NCBI RefSeq assembly: GCF_013307205.1
Contig: NZ_CP028940.1
Location: 1,037,702-1,101,701, forward strand
Direction of reading: 5' to 3'
Length of the DNA: 64,000 bases
From: Polynucleobacter arcticus
GTDB lineage: Bacteria; Pseudomonadota; Gammaproteobacteria; Burkholderiales; Burkholderiaceae
This document shows, one piece after another, positions 10,048-20,282 of the stretch (position 1 is the stretch's first letter; the number at the start of each line of letters is the position of its first letter). Under the pieces are notes generated by a model. It worked only from the letters and a program-made list of their open reading frames with translations. It was not told where the DNA came from and searched no databases. A program made the translations under genes and the position numbers.

Positions 10048-11432
10048 TGTTTCGAAATAGTCAGATCCGATTTGCAAAAGTAGTTTGCTTAGCATTACTA
10101 AGTTGGTCATGTGTAGCAGGAGCCATCTCTCTTGGTTCTCCAAAATTACTTTCAAGACCGGGTGAGCCACTGAAAGTGGAGTTTCCGATTCGGCTTGGAG
10201 TTGATGAGCAGGCCGCTCTCTCTAGTCTCAATGTTGGAATCGCTAATAAAGCGGCTTATGATCGTTTGGGTATTTCCCAAAAGCTACTAGCTCTTAATCC
10301 TCAAGCAATGATTTATCGCAATCAACAACAGCAAGTAATGGTGTTGCTTGAAACAGTTGAGTCTGTGCCTGTATCAGATGATCCATTCTGGGATGTCTTA
10401 GTAACGCTGAAATGGTCGGCAGGTAGCCTTACTAAGGCGTATACATTGCTACTGGGTGATGCACAGAAAATACTAGTGAGACCTGGCCAAACTCTCTCTG
10501 AAATTGCGGCGCAACTAGCGCCTCAGTTACAGGGAGCCACGCTAGATCAAACAATGATGGCGCTATTTAAAGTCAATCCTGATGCATTTGCCAGCGGTAG
10601 TATCAACCGGTTGGATGCAGGTGTTGAGCTTAATTTACCTAATCAAGCTTTATTGCGATCGATAAGTCCTGCAGAGGCCCAACAGTTTGTAGCTGAGGCC
10701 AATGCCCAGTGGCTATCCGAGCGCGAGGGAAAGGGTGGCTCACAAAACCCTATCAACCAAAAAAATGGTCAGGATGCACCTGCGAAAGATCGACTCAAAA
10801 TTGGGTCGAGTGCGGATAGCGTATCTGAAGAGCGAAGGTATACAGAAGACCTGGTAGCACAAGAAAAAGCGCTTGAACAAACGCGTGTTCGTGTAGCTGA
10901 GCTTGAGAAGAATATTGCAGATTTACAGCGCATACTGGATCAGGCCAAAGGTAAGTCATCGGAATTGGCAAAGCCTGCTGGTGCCATTGGCTTTGGTGGA
11001 TTTACTCCTGCAATCTTTGCTCTTGGGTTCATGGTGTTAACAGGTTTACTACTCTGGCTATTGGCAAAGAATGCCCGTAAATCTGAGGCACGTGATTTTT
11101 CTGTCGAAGCACCCAAGGTTATTGCAACACCCAAAGAGCACACTACTTCTCATGGCGTAATGCCTGATCGTGCTAAGGCGTTGTTTGCTGGAATCGATTT
11201 AGAATTACCGCCGATTAAAAAATCTAATCCAGCCTCTGTGACAGCTGTTAATCCACTTGCTGATACGCTTCGGGTAAAGTTAAATCTAGCACGTGCCTAT
11301 ATTACGATCGAGGATTTTGCGTCAGCCAAGAAATCACTACAGGAAATCGTGCAAATTGGTACTTCAATTGATCCTGCAATTACAGTGGAAGCTCAAGGCC
11401 TGTTAGTTGAGTTGTCGCACCGTAATAGTTAA
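10047..11432 (+). CDS. fimV: FimV-like inner-membrane protein
   Basis: 461 residues. Order of parts: signal peptide (1-26); FimV N-terminal region (ISLGSPKLLSRPGEPLKVEF); a LysM-like stretch near 145-200 (ILVRPGQTLSEIAAQL); a polar linker; a coiled coil (about 270-305); one transmembrane helix (about 315-340); and a cytoplasmic C-terminal FimV/TPR-like helical domain (about 410-460). FimV and HubP family proteins are polar organisers linked to type IV pili and cell polarity. It is shorter than the Pseudomonas protein (over 900 residues), as often in betaproteobacteria. truA follows after 9 bp. Confidence 0.85.
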   Translation: MFRNSQIRFAKVVCLALLSWSCVAGAISLGSPKLLSRPGEPLKVEFPIRLGVDEQAALSSLNVGIANKAAYDRLGISQKLLALNPQAMIYRNQQQQVMVLLETVESVPVSDDPFWDVLVTLKWSAGSLTKAYTLLLGDAQKILVRPGQTLSEIAAQLAPQLQGATLDQTMMALFKVNPDAFASGSINRLDAGVELNLPNQALLRSISPAEAQQFVAEANAQWLSEREGKGGSQNPINQKNGQDAPAKDRLKIGSSADSVSEERRYTEDLVAQEKALEQTRVRVAELEKNIADLQRILDQAKGKSSELAKPAGAIGFGGFTPAIFALGFMVLTGLLLWLLAKNARKSEARDFSVEAPKVIATPKEHTTSHGVMPDRAKALFAGIDLELPPIKKSNPASVTAVNPLADTLRVKLNLARAYITIEDFASAKKSLQEIVQIGTSIDPAITVEAQGLLVELSHRNS

Positions 11433-11441
11433 ATACTTTTT

Positions 11442-12269
11442 ATGCGCATCGCCTTGGGTCTTCAATATGATGGCAGTCCATATTCTGGTTGGCAGACACA
11501 GGTAAATCAGAACACTATTCAAGATGAATTAGAAAAAGCCCTCTCTGCATTTGTTGGTGTTGGTGCACTTAAGTCAAATCCGATACGGGTAATTACGGCT
11601 GGTAGGACGGATACAGGAGTTCACGCTTTAGGTCAGGTTATTCATTTTGATGTGGATGTTGAGCGAGAAAATTGGTCCTGGGTTAGAGGGGTAAACTCTT
11701 TTTTGCCAGAGTCCATTGTGGTGAACTGGGCTCAACCAGTCCCGCCGGAGTTTAGCGCCAGGTATTCCGCTCATGAACGCACTTATATCTATGCCTTACA
11801 TGCCGGACCGTGCCGCTCTCCCATGACGACAAATCGCGCGGGTTATGTCATGTTGCCTTCAGATCGTTGGTTTGATGTTAAGGCGATGCAGCAGGCTGCG
11901 GAATGTTTAATTGGTGAGCACGACTTCACCTCATTTCGCTCTTCAGAATGTCAAAGCAAGACTCCGGTGAAAACAATCTATTCCATTGAGATTTTCTCCA
12001 GTGAGCCATGGCTCTACTTTAAGATTAAAGGAAATGCTTTCCTGCATCATATGGTGCGTAATCTAGTGGGAAGCTTCATTCAAATTGGCGTTGGGAAGCA
12101 AAAATTAGAATGGATGGCAGAAGTCCTGGCTGCAAAAGATCGCAGTATTGCGGCGCCTACCTTTTCCCCAGACGGTCTTTATTTAGCTCAAATTGCCTAT
12201 CCAGAGCATTTTTTAATCCCTAAGCCTTGGCTTACGAATTCCTGGCTACCTAAGGAGATTTTTGCCTAA
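11442..12269 (+). CDS. truA: tRNA pseudouridine(38-40) synthase TruA
   Basis: Isomerises uridines 38-40 in the anticodon stem-loop. 275 residues. The catalytic Asp is in [15 protein letters not shown] (about residues 51-65). [14 protein letters not shown] at the start and [17 protein letters not shown] near residue 200 are family signatures. It sits between fimV and trpF, the same neighbours as in many beta- and gammaproteobacteria. Confidence 0.96.
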   Translation: MRIALGLQYDGSPYSGWQTQVNQNTIQDELEKALSAFVGVGALKSNPIRVITAGRTDTGVHALGQVIHFDVDVERENWSWVRGVNSFLPESIVVNWAQPVPPEFSARYSAHERTYIYALHAGPCRSPMTTNRAGYVMLPSDRWFDVKAMQQAAECLIGEHDFTSFRSSECQSKTPVKTIYSIEIFSSEPWLYFKIKGNAFLHHMVRNLVGSFIQIGVGKQKLEWMAEVLAAKDRSIAAPTFSPDGLYLAQIAYPEHFLIPKPWLTNSWLPKEIFA

Positions 12270-12307
12270 GCGAGCTTTTTATCTGCTCTAGGCCTTATCA
12301 TTTCTGT

Positions 12308-13003
12308 ATGAGCTTACTTACTAACTCCCCAGGCCATACTAGGGTCAAAATTTGTGGCTTAAAGTCGCCTGCAGATACCGATGCTGCTGTTGCCGCTGGT
12401 GCTGACGCGATCGGTTTTGTCTTTTATCCGCCGAGCCCTAGGTCTGTGAGTCCCAATATTGCGGCCTCGCTGATATCTAGGTTACCTGCAGGGGTTGATG
12501 CCGTAGGCCTGGTCGTAAACGCCACTGATGCTGAATTTGAGGCTATTAGAGCCGCTGCTTCGATCACTTTATGGCAGTTTCATGGGGATGAATCCCCTGC
12601 AGATTGTCAGCGTTTGGCAGCAGGCCAGCCCTGGATGAAGGCTGCACGTGTAGGGCCAGACTTCGCATTTGACGATTTTTCCCTACAATATAGCCAAGCA
12701 AATGCCTTTTTGCTCGATGCCCTAGTTGAGGGCTATGGGGGAGGGGGCGTTCCTTTTGATTGGTCAGGAATTCCACAAGCATGGATAAGCGCAAACGCGC
12801 CTCGGGTCGTTTTGAGTGGTGGATTGAACGTGCACAACGTGGGCGAAGCTATTGCACGTCTACACCCTTGTGCAGTTGACGTCTCAAGCGGCGTTGAAAT
12901 CAGCAAGGGTGTTAAAGATCACGCCTTAATGAAAGAGTTTATCGAGGCGGTGCGTGCAGCAGATGCACACACATTGCCTTCATCATTTGCCGCAACTAAT
13001 TAA
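12308..13003 (+). CDS. trpF: Phosphoribosylanthranilate isomerase
   Basis: Amadori rearrangement of N-(5'-phosphoribosyl)anthranilate in tryptophan synthesis. 231-residue TIM barrel. The catalytic Cys is in [10 protein letters not shown] (about residue 16) and the catalytic Asp near [18 protein letters not shown]. The phosphate-binding strands [12 protein letters not shown] and AVDVSSGVE are present. trpF heads the unit trpF-trpB-trpA, with 11 bp to trpB. trpC and trpD are not in this window. Confidence 0.96.
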   Translation: MSLLTNSPGHTRVKICGLKSPADTDAAVAAGADAIGFVFYPPSPRSVSPNIAASLISRLPAGVDAVGLVVNATDAEFEAIRAAASITLWQFHGDESPADCQRLAAGQPWMKAARVGPDFAFDDFSLQYSQANAFLLDALVEGYGGGGVPFDWSGIPQAWISANAPRVVLSGGLNVHNVGEAIARLHPCAVDVSSGVEISKGVKDHALMKEFIEAVRAADAHTLPSSFAATN

Positions 13004-13014
13004 AAGAGGTATTT

Positions 13015-14208
13015 ATGTACGATAAGCCAGATGCACGAGGACACTTTGGTCCTTACGGTGGCGTATTTGTTTCTGAGACGCTGATGTTTGCTTTGGATGA
13101 ACTCAAAGCGGCTTATGCCAAATATCAATATGATCCAGAATTCCTAGAAGAGTTTCATTACGAGCTTAAGCACTTTGTAGGTCGTCCATCTCCCGTTTAC
13201 CACGCTAAGCGTTGGAGTGAGATGGTTGGTGGTGCGCAGATTTATCTCAAGCGCGAAGATTTAAATCATACCGGCGCCCACAAAATCAATAATGTCATCG
13301 GTCAAGCTATGTTGGCTAAGCGTATGGGTAAGCCACGCATTATTGCTGAGACAGGAGCCGGACAGCATGGCGTTGCGACGGCAACGATCTGCGCGCGATT
13401 TGGTTTGGATTGCACTGTGTATCAGGGCTCTGTTGACGTTGCTCGCCAAGCGCAAAATGTGTACCGCATGAAGTTACTCGGCGCTAAAGTAGTCCCTGTG
13501 GAGTCAGGTACCAAGACCCTAAAAGACGCGCTCAACGAGGCGATGCGTGATTGGGTTACTAATGTAGAGGATACTTTTTACATTATCGGCACCGTTGCCG
13601 GTCCTCATCCTTATCCAATGATGGTCAGAGATTTTCAGAGTGTGATTGGTGAAGAGTGCAAAGTGCAGATGCCTGAGCTTACCGGTCGTCAGCCTGATTA
13701 TGTTTTGGCTTGTGTTGGCGGTGGCTCTAATGCCATGGGAATCTTTTATCCTTATATTAATTATCCCCAAGTAAAACTCATTGGCGTAGAAGCAGCGGGC
13801 CATGGTCTCAATAGCGGGCTTCATTCAGCGGCATTGTGTGTTGGCAAGCCTGGTGTTTTGCATGGCAATCGCACCTATCTTTTACAAGATGAAAATGGTC
13901 AGATTTCTGAAACGCATTCGGTTTCTGCTGGTATGGATTATCCCGGTGTTGGTCCAGAGCATGCTTGGTTAAAGGATTCTGGTCGTGCTGACTATGTTGC
14001 CATTACTGATGAAGAGGCTCTCAAAGCATTCCACGATTGCTGTCAAATCGAAGGCATCATTCCTGCGCTTGAGTCAGCACATGCCATTGCTTATGCGTGC
14101 AAGCTAGCTAAGACCTTACCTAAAGATAAAACGATCTTGGTGAACTTATCTGGTCGCGGTGATAAGGATATGCATACCGTTGCCCAGGCTACAGGTTCTG
14201 AAGGCTAA
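13015..14208 (+). CDS. trpB: Tryptophan synthase beta chain
   Basis: PLP enzyme joining indole and serine. 397 residues. The PLP Lys lies in [10 protein letters not shown] (about residue 88). The phosphate-binding loop is [14 protein letters not shown] (about 235). A strong AGAGG ribosome site precedes ATG 13015. It works as an alpha2beta2 complex with the product of trpA, 50 bp downstream. Confidence 0.97.
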   Translation: MYDKPDARGHFGPYGGVFVSETLMFALDELKAAYAKYQYDPEFLEEFHYELKHFVGRPSPVYHAKRWSEMVGGAQIYLKREDLNHTGAHKINNVIGQAMLAKRMGKPRIIAETGAGQHGVATATICARFGLDCTVYQGSVDVARQAQNVYRMKLLGAKVVPVESGTKTLKDALNEAMRDWVTNVEDTFYIIGTVAGPHPYPMMVRDFQSVIGEECKVQMPELTGRQPDYVLACVGGGSNAMGIFYPYINYPQVKLIGVEAAGHGLNSGLHSAALCVGKPGVLHGNRTYLLQDENGQISETHSVSAGMDYPGVGPEHAWLKDSGRADYVAITDEEALKAFHDCCQIEGIIPALESAHAIAYACKLAKTLPKDKTILVNLSGRGDKDMHTVAQATGSEG

Positions 14209-14258
14209 TTTGTAACTAACGCCCAGCTAACTATAAGAAAAATTAATTCTGAATTGTT

Positions 14259-15056
14259 ATGTCAAAAATTACTGCACTCTTTAATGATTTAAAAGCTTCA
14301 GGTAAAAAAGGGCTGATTCCCTTTATTACTGCAGGTGATCCGTCACCATCACTCACTGTTGATTTAATGCATGCATTAGTGCGCGGTGGCGCTAACGTGA
14401 TTGAGCTTGGCGTTCCTTTTTCAGATCCGATGGCCGATGGACCTGTCATTCAGCGCTCATCTGAAAGAGCATTAACTCAAGGCGTTACATTGCGTGGCTG
14501 TTTGGATATGGTGAAAGAGTTTCGCAAGACAAATGCTGATACTCCCGTAGTGTTGATGGGCTATGCCAATCCAGTTGAACAGATGGGGGCAGAGCGCTTT
14601 GCAACTGAAGCTAAGGCTGCTGGTGTGGACGGTGTATTAATCGTAGATTACCCACCCGAAGAGTGTGTTGATTTTGCGTCCCAGATGCGTTTGGCTGGTG
14701 TAGATCCAATCTTTTTATTGGCTCCAACATCATCATCAGAACGTATTAACGAGGCTGCCAAAATCGCCTCTGGTTATATTTACTACGTCTCGATGCGAGG
14801 AGTTACGGGAGCCTCCCATCTCAATACTCAGGATGTTGCTAGTAATATTCCAAAAATCCGTGAAGCGAGCGCAATTCCGATTGCAGTAGGTTTTGGCATT
14901 AATGACGCAGAAAGTGCTCGTGCAGTATCTAAAACAGCTGACGCAGTTGTTATTGGCAGTCGAATTATTCGTCTTTTAGAGGATGCACCACCTGCCCAGG
15001 CAGTACAATCGCTTGAAGACTTCATACGAGAAATACGCGTCGCTTTAGATAGTTAA
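14259..15056 (+). CDS. trpA: Tryptophan synthase alpha chain
   Basis: Cleaves indole-3-glycerol phosphate to indole, which is channelled to TrpB. 265-residue TIM barrel. The catalytic Glu is in [18 protein letters not shown] (about residues 48-65) and the catalytic Asp in LIVDYPPEE. The phosphate-binding [11 protein letters not shown] is near residue 211. accD begins 22 bp after the stop, the conserved trpA-accD link. Confidence 0.97.
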   Translation: MSKITALFNDLKASGKKGLIPFITAGDPSPSLTVDLMHALVRGGANVIELGVPFSDPMADGPVIQRSSERALTQGVTLRGCLDMVKEFRKTNADTPVVLMGYANPVEQMGAERFATEAKAAGVDGVLIVDYPPEECVDFASQMRLAGVDPIFLLAPTSSSERINEAAKIASGYIYYVSMRGVTGASHLNTQDVASNIPKIREASAIPIAVGFGINDAESARAVSKTADAVVIGSRIIRLLEDAPPAQAVQSLEDFIREIRVALDS

Positions 15057-15078
15057 TGCACTGGATAGTTAAAAACTG

Positions 15079-15966
15079 ATGAGCTGGATCGACAAATTAC
15101 TACCCCCGCAAATCCAACACACGGATCCCGCAAATCGCAAATCCGTTCCTGAAGGTCTATGGGTTAAGTGCCCTAGCTGTGAAACTGTTCTTTACAGTAC
15201 TGATATCGAGGCCAATCTTTCTGTTTGCCCAAAATGCAACCACCACATGCGCATTGGTGCGCGTCAGCGACTAGATAGCCTACTGGATCCTAAGGGTCGT
15301 TATGAAGTTGGCGCAGACATTTTTCCTATTGATCCACTCAAGTTTAAAGACTCAAAAAAGTATCCTGATCGTCTTAAGGAAGCAAATGATGCTTCAGGCG
15401 AATCTGAGGCATTAATTGTTCTTGGCGGCAAAATTGAAAGTATTCCAGTTGTCACGGCTTGTTTTGAGTTTCAATTTATGGGTGGCTCTATGGGCTCTGT
15501 TGTTGGAGAGCGTTTTGCCCGTGGTGTGCAGGAAGCAATTGCTAAAAAATGTGCCTTTATTTGTGTGACTGCCACTGGCGGTGCACGTATGCAAGAAAGC
15601 TTACTATCTCTTTTTCAGATGGCAAAAACCAATTCGATGTTGACCTTGCTCTCCAAAAAAGGTTTGCCTTACATCAGCGTTTTAACTGATCCAACGATGG
15701 GCGGAATTTCTGCTAGCTTTGCCTTTATGGGCGATGTGGTGATGGCTGAGCCAAAAGCCTTAATTGGATTTGCAGGTCCAAGGGTAATTGAGCAAACTGT
15801 TCGTGAGAAATTACCTGAAGGCTTTCAGCGCTCTGAATTTCTGATGCAAAAGGGTGGTATCGATATGATTGTTGATCGTCGTCAAATGCGTGGTGAGATA
15901 GCCCGTCTGTTGGCTTTACTCCAACAGCTTCCTGAGCCTGCGATTGCGGGTAGCGCAGCCGTCTAA
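15079..15966 (+). CDS. accD: Acetyl-CoA carboxylase carboxyltransferase subunit beta
   Basis: Carboxyltransferase half-enzyme transferring CO2 from biotin to acetyl-CoA, the first step of fatty acid synthesis. 295 residues. The N-terminal zinc ribbon has Cys at about 31, 34, 50 and 53 (KCPSC and CPKC). The crotonase-like core carries [24 protein letters not shown] and [14 protein letters not shown]. accA is not in the window. folC starts 5 bp after the stop. Confidence 0.97.
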   Translation: MSWIDKLLPPQIQHTDPANRKSVPEGLWVKCPSCETVLYSTDIEANLSVCPKCNHHMRIGARQRLDSLLDPKGRYEVGADIFPIDPLKFKDSKKYPDRLKEANDASGESEALIVLGGKIESIPVVTACFEFQFMGGSMGSVVGERFARGVQEAIAKKCAFICVTATGGARMQESLLSLFQMAKTNSMLTLLSKKGLPYISVLTDPTMGGISASFAFMGDVVMAEPKALIGFAGPRVIEQTVREKLPEGFQRSEFLMQKGGIDMIVDRRQMRGEIARLLALLQQLPEPAIAGSAAV

Positions 15967-15971
15967 AGCGC

Positions 15972-17297
15972 TTGAGTTCAGCCCACCAACCCCCCATTCT
16001 TTTCTCTAGCCTCACGGCCTGGCTTAGTCACCTTGAAACTGCTCACCCTGTGGGCATTGATATGGGGCTTGACCGTATTAACCGTGTCAAAGAAGCTCTA
16101 GGTCTTCATTTTGACTGCCCTGTAATTACAGTAGCTGGAACCAATGGCAAAGGCTCAACTTGTGCCTACCTCGAGAGTATTTTGTTAGCCTCGGGTTACA
16201 GGGTTGGCTGCCATATGTCGCCCCATTTACTCAACTTCAATGAGCGTGCTCGAGTTAATGGTGAAGAGGTGAAAGATCATCTCTTGTTAGAGCATTTTGC
16301 CGCCGTTGAAAATGCACGAGTCAGTCTTGTAGATGCACCCACCTTAACCTATTTTGAGTTCACTACTCTGGCTATCATGCATCTGTTTTCTAAGGCGAAC
16401 TTAGATGCTGTTGTATTGGAAGTAGGTATGGGCGGTCGTTTGGATGCTGTCAATATTGTCGATACCGATTGCGCTATCGTCACTAGCATTGATATTGATC
16501 ATGCAGATTTCTTGGGTGGTACGCGTGAAGCTATTGGACGTGAAAAAGCCGGAATTTTCCGTGCTGTTGGGATTGCAATTTGTGGCGATCCCGTGCCGCC
16601 CCAATCCTTAATTGACCATGCCGAAGAGCTCGGTTGTGATTTGTGGCTTCAAGGTCGAGACTACAACTTTCAGGGTGATAAGCAGCAATGGGGTTGGGCA
16701 GGCCGGCAAAAACGTTTCAGCGGCTTAGGTTATCCAGCATTACGTGGTGCCAACCAGATTCTTAATGCTTCCGCAGTGATTGCTGCCTTAATGGCACTTC
16801 ATCAGCGCTTGCCTGTGAGTGCGCAGGATATTCGTAATGGTTTTGCTTGGGTAGAGTTGCCAGGACGCTTCCAGGTACTCCCAGGCCAACCAACGGTAGT
16901 TTTGGATGTTGCTCATAACCCTCATGCAGCAGCTACGCTTGGCCAAGGCCTAGAAAAAATGGGTTATCACCCCTATACCTACGCTGTATTTGGCGCAATG
17001 GCAGATAAGGATATTGCAGGTGTCCTAAAGCCCATGCTAGATAGCGTCGATTTTTGGTTTTGTGCTGATTTACCGACTCCTCGGGCAGCCAGCGCTGCAT
17101 CGTTATCTGAAAAGCTAGTTGAGCTTGGCGTATCTATTAAAAATGGGCTGGATGGTGGTATCGAATGCTTCCCAGATCCTGCTGCCGCCTATCAAAAAGC
17201 GCTTTCTAAGGCAGGCGAGGGTGATAGAATTGTCGTTTTCGGTTCTTTTTATACCGTTGCCGGCGTAATGGCGTATCGAAACAACCAGGCCCATTGA
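15972..17297 (+). CDS. folC: Dihydrofolate synthase / folylpolyglutamate synthase
   Basis: Mur-ligase-type enzyme adding glutamate to dihydropteroate and folates. 441 residues. The ATP-binding loop TVAGTNGKGSTCAYLES is around residues 54-70. The family features LEVGMGGRLDAVN and VVLDVAHNPHAA are present. The start is a TTG at 15972. The next in-frame ATG would remove the conserved N-terminal SLTAWLSHLETAHPVGIDMG, so the TTG is favoured even though its ribosome site is poor. Confidence 0.93.
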   Translation: MSSAHQPPILFSSLTAWLSHLETAHPVGIDMGLDRINRVKEALGLHFDCPVITVAGTNGKGSTCAYLESILLASGYRVGCHMSPHLLNFNERARVNGEEVKDHLLLEHFAAVENARVSLVDAPTLTYFEFTTLAIMHLFSKANLDAVVLEVGMGGRLDAVNIVDTDCAIVTSIDIDHADFLGGTREAIGREKAGIFRAVGIAICGDPVPPQSLIDHAEELGCDLWLQGRDYNFQGDKQQWGWAGRQKRFSGLGYPALRGANQILNASAVIAALMALHQRLPVSAQDIRNGFAWVELPGRFQVLPGQPTVVLDVAHNPHAAATLGQGLEKMGYHPYTYAVFGAMADKDIAGVLKPMLDSVDFWFCADLPTPRAASAASLSEKLVELGVSIKNGLDGGIECFPDPAAAYQKALSKAGEGDRIVVFGSFYTVAGVMAYRNNQAH

Positions 17298-17300
17298 TCC

Positions 17301-18104
17301 ATGATTCGTTTACCGAAGCTTTTTAAGCGAAACCCTGAGACTGAAGACCTTGATCGAGGTTCAGTGAGGAGTCGTCGCACTGTAAATCAATCAGCCCCCC
17401 GGAGCTTTCAACGCGCTCAAGAAAATGAAGAGCTTGCCCTGACTGAAGATCCCGAGCAGCAGCGAGCACGTCATCGTCTCATTGGTGCAGCAGTATTGGT
17501 TTTGATTGCAGTGGTTGGACTTCCAAGAATTTTGGATAACAAGCCTAAGTCTATTAATAACGATATCGCCATCAACATTGTTACCAGCCTTCCAGCGCCT
17601 AATGGTGCACTACCTGCAATTGATGAAAAGCCGAAATCTTCTGCCGATGCACCACAGATAGATAAAGAGGCTAACTCGCCGAAGTCATCAGTTGCTTCCC
17701 CGAGCTCTACTCCCGAAACAAAGTCTGAAACAAAGATTGATCCCAAATCGATTCCATCTGGAGTGAATAAGGCAAGCACCTTTGGCTTGGCTGCTGGCGA
17801 AGAAGTTGTTGCGATTGCAGGTTCTACTGCAAAGTCAGAAGAACCATCCAAAAAGGCTGCCTCTGGTAAATATGTCATCCAAATTGGTGCATTTGCATCA
17901 GAAGAGCGGGCTAAGGGTTGGATTGCCAAAATGAAGGATCAAAAGATCCCGAACTATGTGCTCAATAAAACCGGTACCGATGGCACAAAGCTCTTTGTTC
18001 TCAGAGCAGGTCCTTTTGCAGATAAGGATGCGGCTGAAGCGGCTGAGAAAAAAGTCAAAGCGATGGGTCTATCGCCAAGACTAGTTGAGGTCGGAGCGCC
18101 TTAA
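17301..18104 (+). CDS. SPOR-domain membrane protein (DedD-like)
   Basis: 267 residues: charged cytoplasmic N-terminus, one transmembrane helix (about 56-75), a Ser/Pro/Lys-rich periplasmic linker, and a C-terminal SPOR domain (about 190-265) beginning GKYVIQIGAFASEERAKGW. SPOR domains bind denuded peptidoglycan at the septum, and DedD-type proteins assist cell division. Its place between folC and cvpA matches dedD in other Proteobacteria. The stop overlaps the cvpA ATG by one base (TAATG). Confidence 0.88.
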   Translation: MIRLPKLFKRNPETEDLDRGSVRSRRTVNQSAPRSFQRAQENEELALTEDPEQQRARHRLIGAAVLVLIAVVGLPRILDNKPKSINNDIAINIVTSLPAPNGALPAIDEKPKSSADAPQIDKEANSPKSSVASPSSTPETKSETKIDPKSIPSGVNKASTFGLAAGEEVVAIAGSTAKSEEPSKKAASGKYVIQIGAFASEERAKGWIAKMKDQKIPNYVLNKTGTDGTKLFVLRAGPFADKDAAEAAEKKVKAMGLSPRLVEVGAP

Positions 18105-18670
18105 TGGAATATCTATCCACCCTGAAGTTAACCACGGTGGATTACTTCACCCTAGTAGTGCTACTTGTATCTGCCTTAGTCGGTATTTCAAGGGGGCTAT
18201 TTAAAGAAGTTTTAGCGCTTGCATCTTGGTTTGTTGCCGCTTGGGTCGCCTACCATTACACGAGCTATCTTTCCGTTGAATGGTTATCCACCTTTCAAAT
18301 GGATGAACTTCTGAGTTTAGGTGTCAGCTTCCTTATTTTGTTTATCTTGACATTAATAGTTTGCGGTCTTGTTGGTAACGTCATTCAAAAAATTATTCTA
18401 TCCGCCGGTTTGAGCATGACAGACCGTTTTCTGGGACTGGTTTTTGGTTTAGCGCGCGGTGCCTTAGTAATAGTAGTCATGGCCACCTTAGCAGCATTAA
18501 CTCCCATTCCTCAGAGTGTTGCTTGGCAAAAAGCAATCACAAGACCTGCAGTCGACATGGCTACGGGTTTAATCAAGGATTGGTTGCCAACGGATTGGGC
18601 GAAACAGTTGGGCGATGCAATGCCTAAAATTACACCCAAAGTAACACCTTCATTAACAATAGGGATCTAA
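18104..18670 (+). CDS. cvpA: CvpA family membrane protein
   Basis: 188-residue protein with four predicted transmembrane helices. The first is followed by the family signature VGISRGLFKEVLALASWFVA, and LGLVFGLARGALV is near residue 110. CvpA is required for colicin V production in E. coli, and its physiological role is not firmly known. Coupled upstream to the SPOR gene by a one-base overlap. purF starts 4 bp after its stop, the widely conserved cvpA-purF pair. Confidence 0.92.
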   Translation: MEYLSTLKLTTVDYFTLVVLLVSALVGISRGLFKEVLALASWFVAAWVAYHYTSYLSVEWLSTFQMDELLSLGVSFLILFILTLIVCGLVGNVIQKIILSAGLSMTDRFLGLVFGLARGALVIVVMATLAALTPIPQSVAWQKAITRPAVDMATGLIKDWLPTDWAKQLGDAMPKITPKVTPSLTIGI

Positions 18671-18674
18671 GCTT

Positions 18675-20213
18675 ATGTGCGGCGTTGTTGGAACAGTTTC
18701 CCATTCTCCAGTGAATCAACTGATATATGACGCATTGTTGCTCTTGCAACATCGCGGGCAAGACGCTGCCGGTATGGCTACGATGAATGGCAATTCATTC
18801 ACGATGCACAAAGCCAATGGTTTGGTGAGAGACGTGTTTAGAACGCGGAATATGCGTAGCTTGGTAGGCAGTGCTGGTATTGGCCAGGTTCGCTACCCGA
18901 CTGCTGGTTCTGCAAGCAGCGAAGAAGAAGCTCAACCGTTTTACGTGAGCGCTCCTTACGGAATTATCCTGGCTCACAATGGCAACCTCACCAATGCTCC
19001 CAGCTTGCGTGTAGAAATGGCCTACCGTGATCGTCGCCACATCAACACCAGCTCCGATACTGAAGTCTTACTCAACGTATTGGCAGATGAGTTACAAAAA
19101 GAAACTAATAGCGCTGCCTTAGACGAAGGTGCGATGTTTAACGCCGTTACGCAGGTAACCAAGCGTGTTAAGGGCTCTTATGCGGTTGTGTCATTGATTG
19201 CTGGGTACGGCCTATTAGCCTTCCGCGATCCATTTGGAATTCGCCCTTTATGTATTGGTCGCATGGATACGCCAAAAGGACCAGAATGGATGATTGCCTC
19301 TGAGTCGGTTGCTCTTGATGGTTTAGGCTTCACTTTTGTACGTGACGTTAATCCAGGCGAAGCAATCTACATTGATTTGGATGGCAATTTCTTTTCACGT
19401 CAATGTGTTGCAGATGCTGTCTTGACACCTTGTATCTTTGAATACGTCTATATGGCTCGTCCCGATTCCACCATTGATGGTGTTACGGTTTATAACGTTC
19501 GCATGCGGATGGGTGACTACCTTGCTGAAAAGATTCGCAAAGAAACGATTCCTAGTGAGATCGATGTTGTCATGCCGATTCCAGATTCTAGTCGTCCAGC
19601 AGCGATGCAGGTCGCTAAACGCTTAGGTGTTGATTATCGCGAAGGCTTCTTCAAAAATCGGTATATCGGTAGAACATTCATCATGCCCGGTCAGGCAGTG
19701 CGAAAGAAATCCGTGCGCCAAAAGCTCAATGCCATGCGTATTGAGTTCAAGGACAAGACTGTATTGATCGTAGACGACTCCATTGTTCGTGGTACTACCT
19801 CCTTTGAGATCGTGCAAATGGCACGCGAGTCTGGCGCCAAGAAGGTTATTTTTGCTTCTGCAGCCCCCCCAGTACGATTCCCGAACGTTTATGGCATTGA
19901 TATGCCAACCCGTAGCGAGCTGGTTGCTTATGGCCGTACCGATGAAGAGATTAATAAGATGATTGGCGCAGATCAGTTGATCTATCAAAGTGTCGAGGAT
20001 ATGAAACAAGCAGTACAAGATATCAACCCCAATATCCAGCACTTTGAAGCCTCCTGTTTTGATGGTCATTACGTTACCGGCGATATCAATGAATCCTATT
20101 TGGATGCCCTTGAGGCTGCCCGCAATACCTCCGAAGCCAAAGCTGACCGGCAGCGGGACTCCAGTGACTTTGCCCGTTCGCAGTTGCACTTGCATTTGGC
20201 TACCGAAGACTAA
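18675..20213 (+). CDS. purF: Amidophosphoribosyltransferase
   Basis: First committed step of purine synthesis: PRPP plus glutamine to phosphoribosylamine. 512 residues. The protein begins MCGVVGTVSHSP, so Cys2 becomes the N-terminal nucleophile of the Ntn glutaminase domain after Met removal. The phosphoribosyltransferase domain has the PRPP loop KTVLIVDDSIVRGTT (about residues 361-375). Neighbours cvpA and metZ are typical. Confidence 0.97.
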   Translation: MCGVVGTVSHSPVNQLIYDALLLLQHRGQDAAGMATMNGNSFTMHKANGLVRDVFRTRNMRSLVGSAGIGQVRYPTAGSASSEEEAQPFYVSAPYGIILAHNGNLTNAPSLRVEMAYRDRRHINTSSDTEVLLNVLADELQKETNSAALDEGAMFNAVTQVTKRVKGSYAVVSLIAGYGLLAFRDPFGIRPLCIGRMDTPKGPEWMIASESVALDGLGFTFVRDVNPGEAIYIDLDGNFFSRQCVADAVLTPCIFEYVYMARPDSTIDGVTVYNVRMRMGDYLAEKIRKETIPSEIDVVMPIPDSSRPAAMQVAKRLGVDYREGFFKNRYIGRTFIMPGQAVRKKSVRQKLNAMRIEFKDKTVLIVDDSIVRGTTSFEIVQMARESGAKKVIFASAAPPVRFPNVYGIDMPTRSELVAYGRTDEEINKMIGADQLIYQSVEDMKQAVQDINPNIQHFEASCFDGHYVTGDINESYLDALEAARNTSEAKADRQRDSSDFARSQLHLHLATED

Positions 20214-20229
20214 AAACAACGTTGGGCTT

Positions 20230-20251
20230 CCTCAGGCGCTGCTGCCTGAGG
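20230..20251. terminator. Hairpin between purF and metZ, no U-tract
   Basis: CCTCAGGC at 20230-20237 and GCCTGAGG at 20244-20251 form an 8-bp perfect stem with a 6-base loop, 17 bp after the purF stop. No run of T follows on either strand, so it is not a standard intrinsic terminator. It may stabilise the purF mRNA 3' end or weakly attenuate read-through into metZ. Confidence 0.45.
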
Positions 20252-20282
20252 CAAATGTGCAATTCAGTGTCAAAATAGCGAT

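Noticed and set aside
17471..17929. 152-residue open frame on the - strand opposite the SPOR gene
   Set aside because: Fully antisense to a clear gene with biased Ala/Ser/Thr composition and no family resemblance.
19623..20219. 198-residue open frame on the - strand opposite purF
   Set aside because: Shadow of purF codon usage; no domain, no ribosome site.
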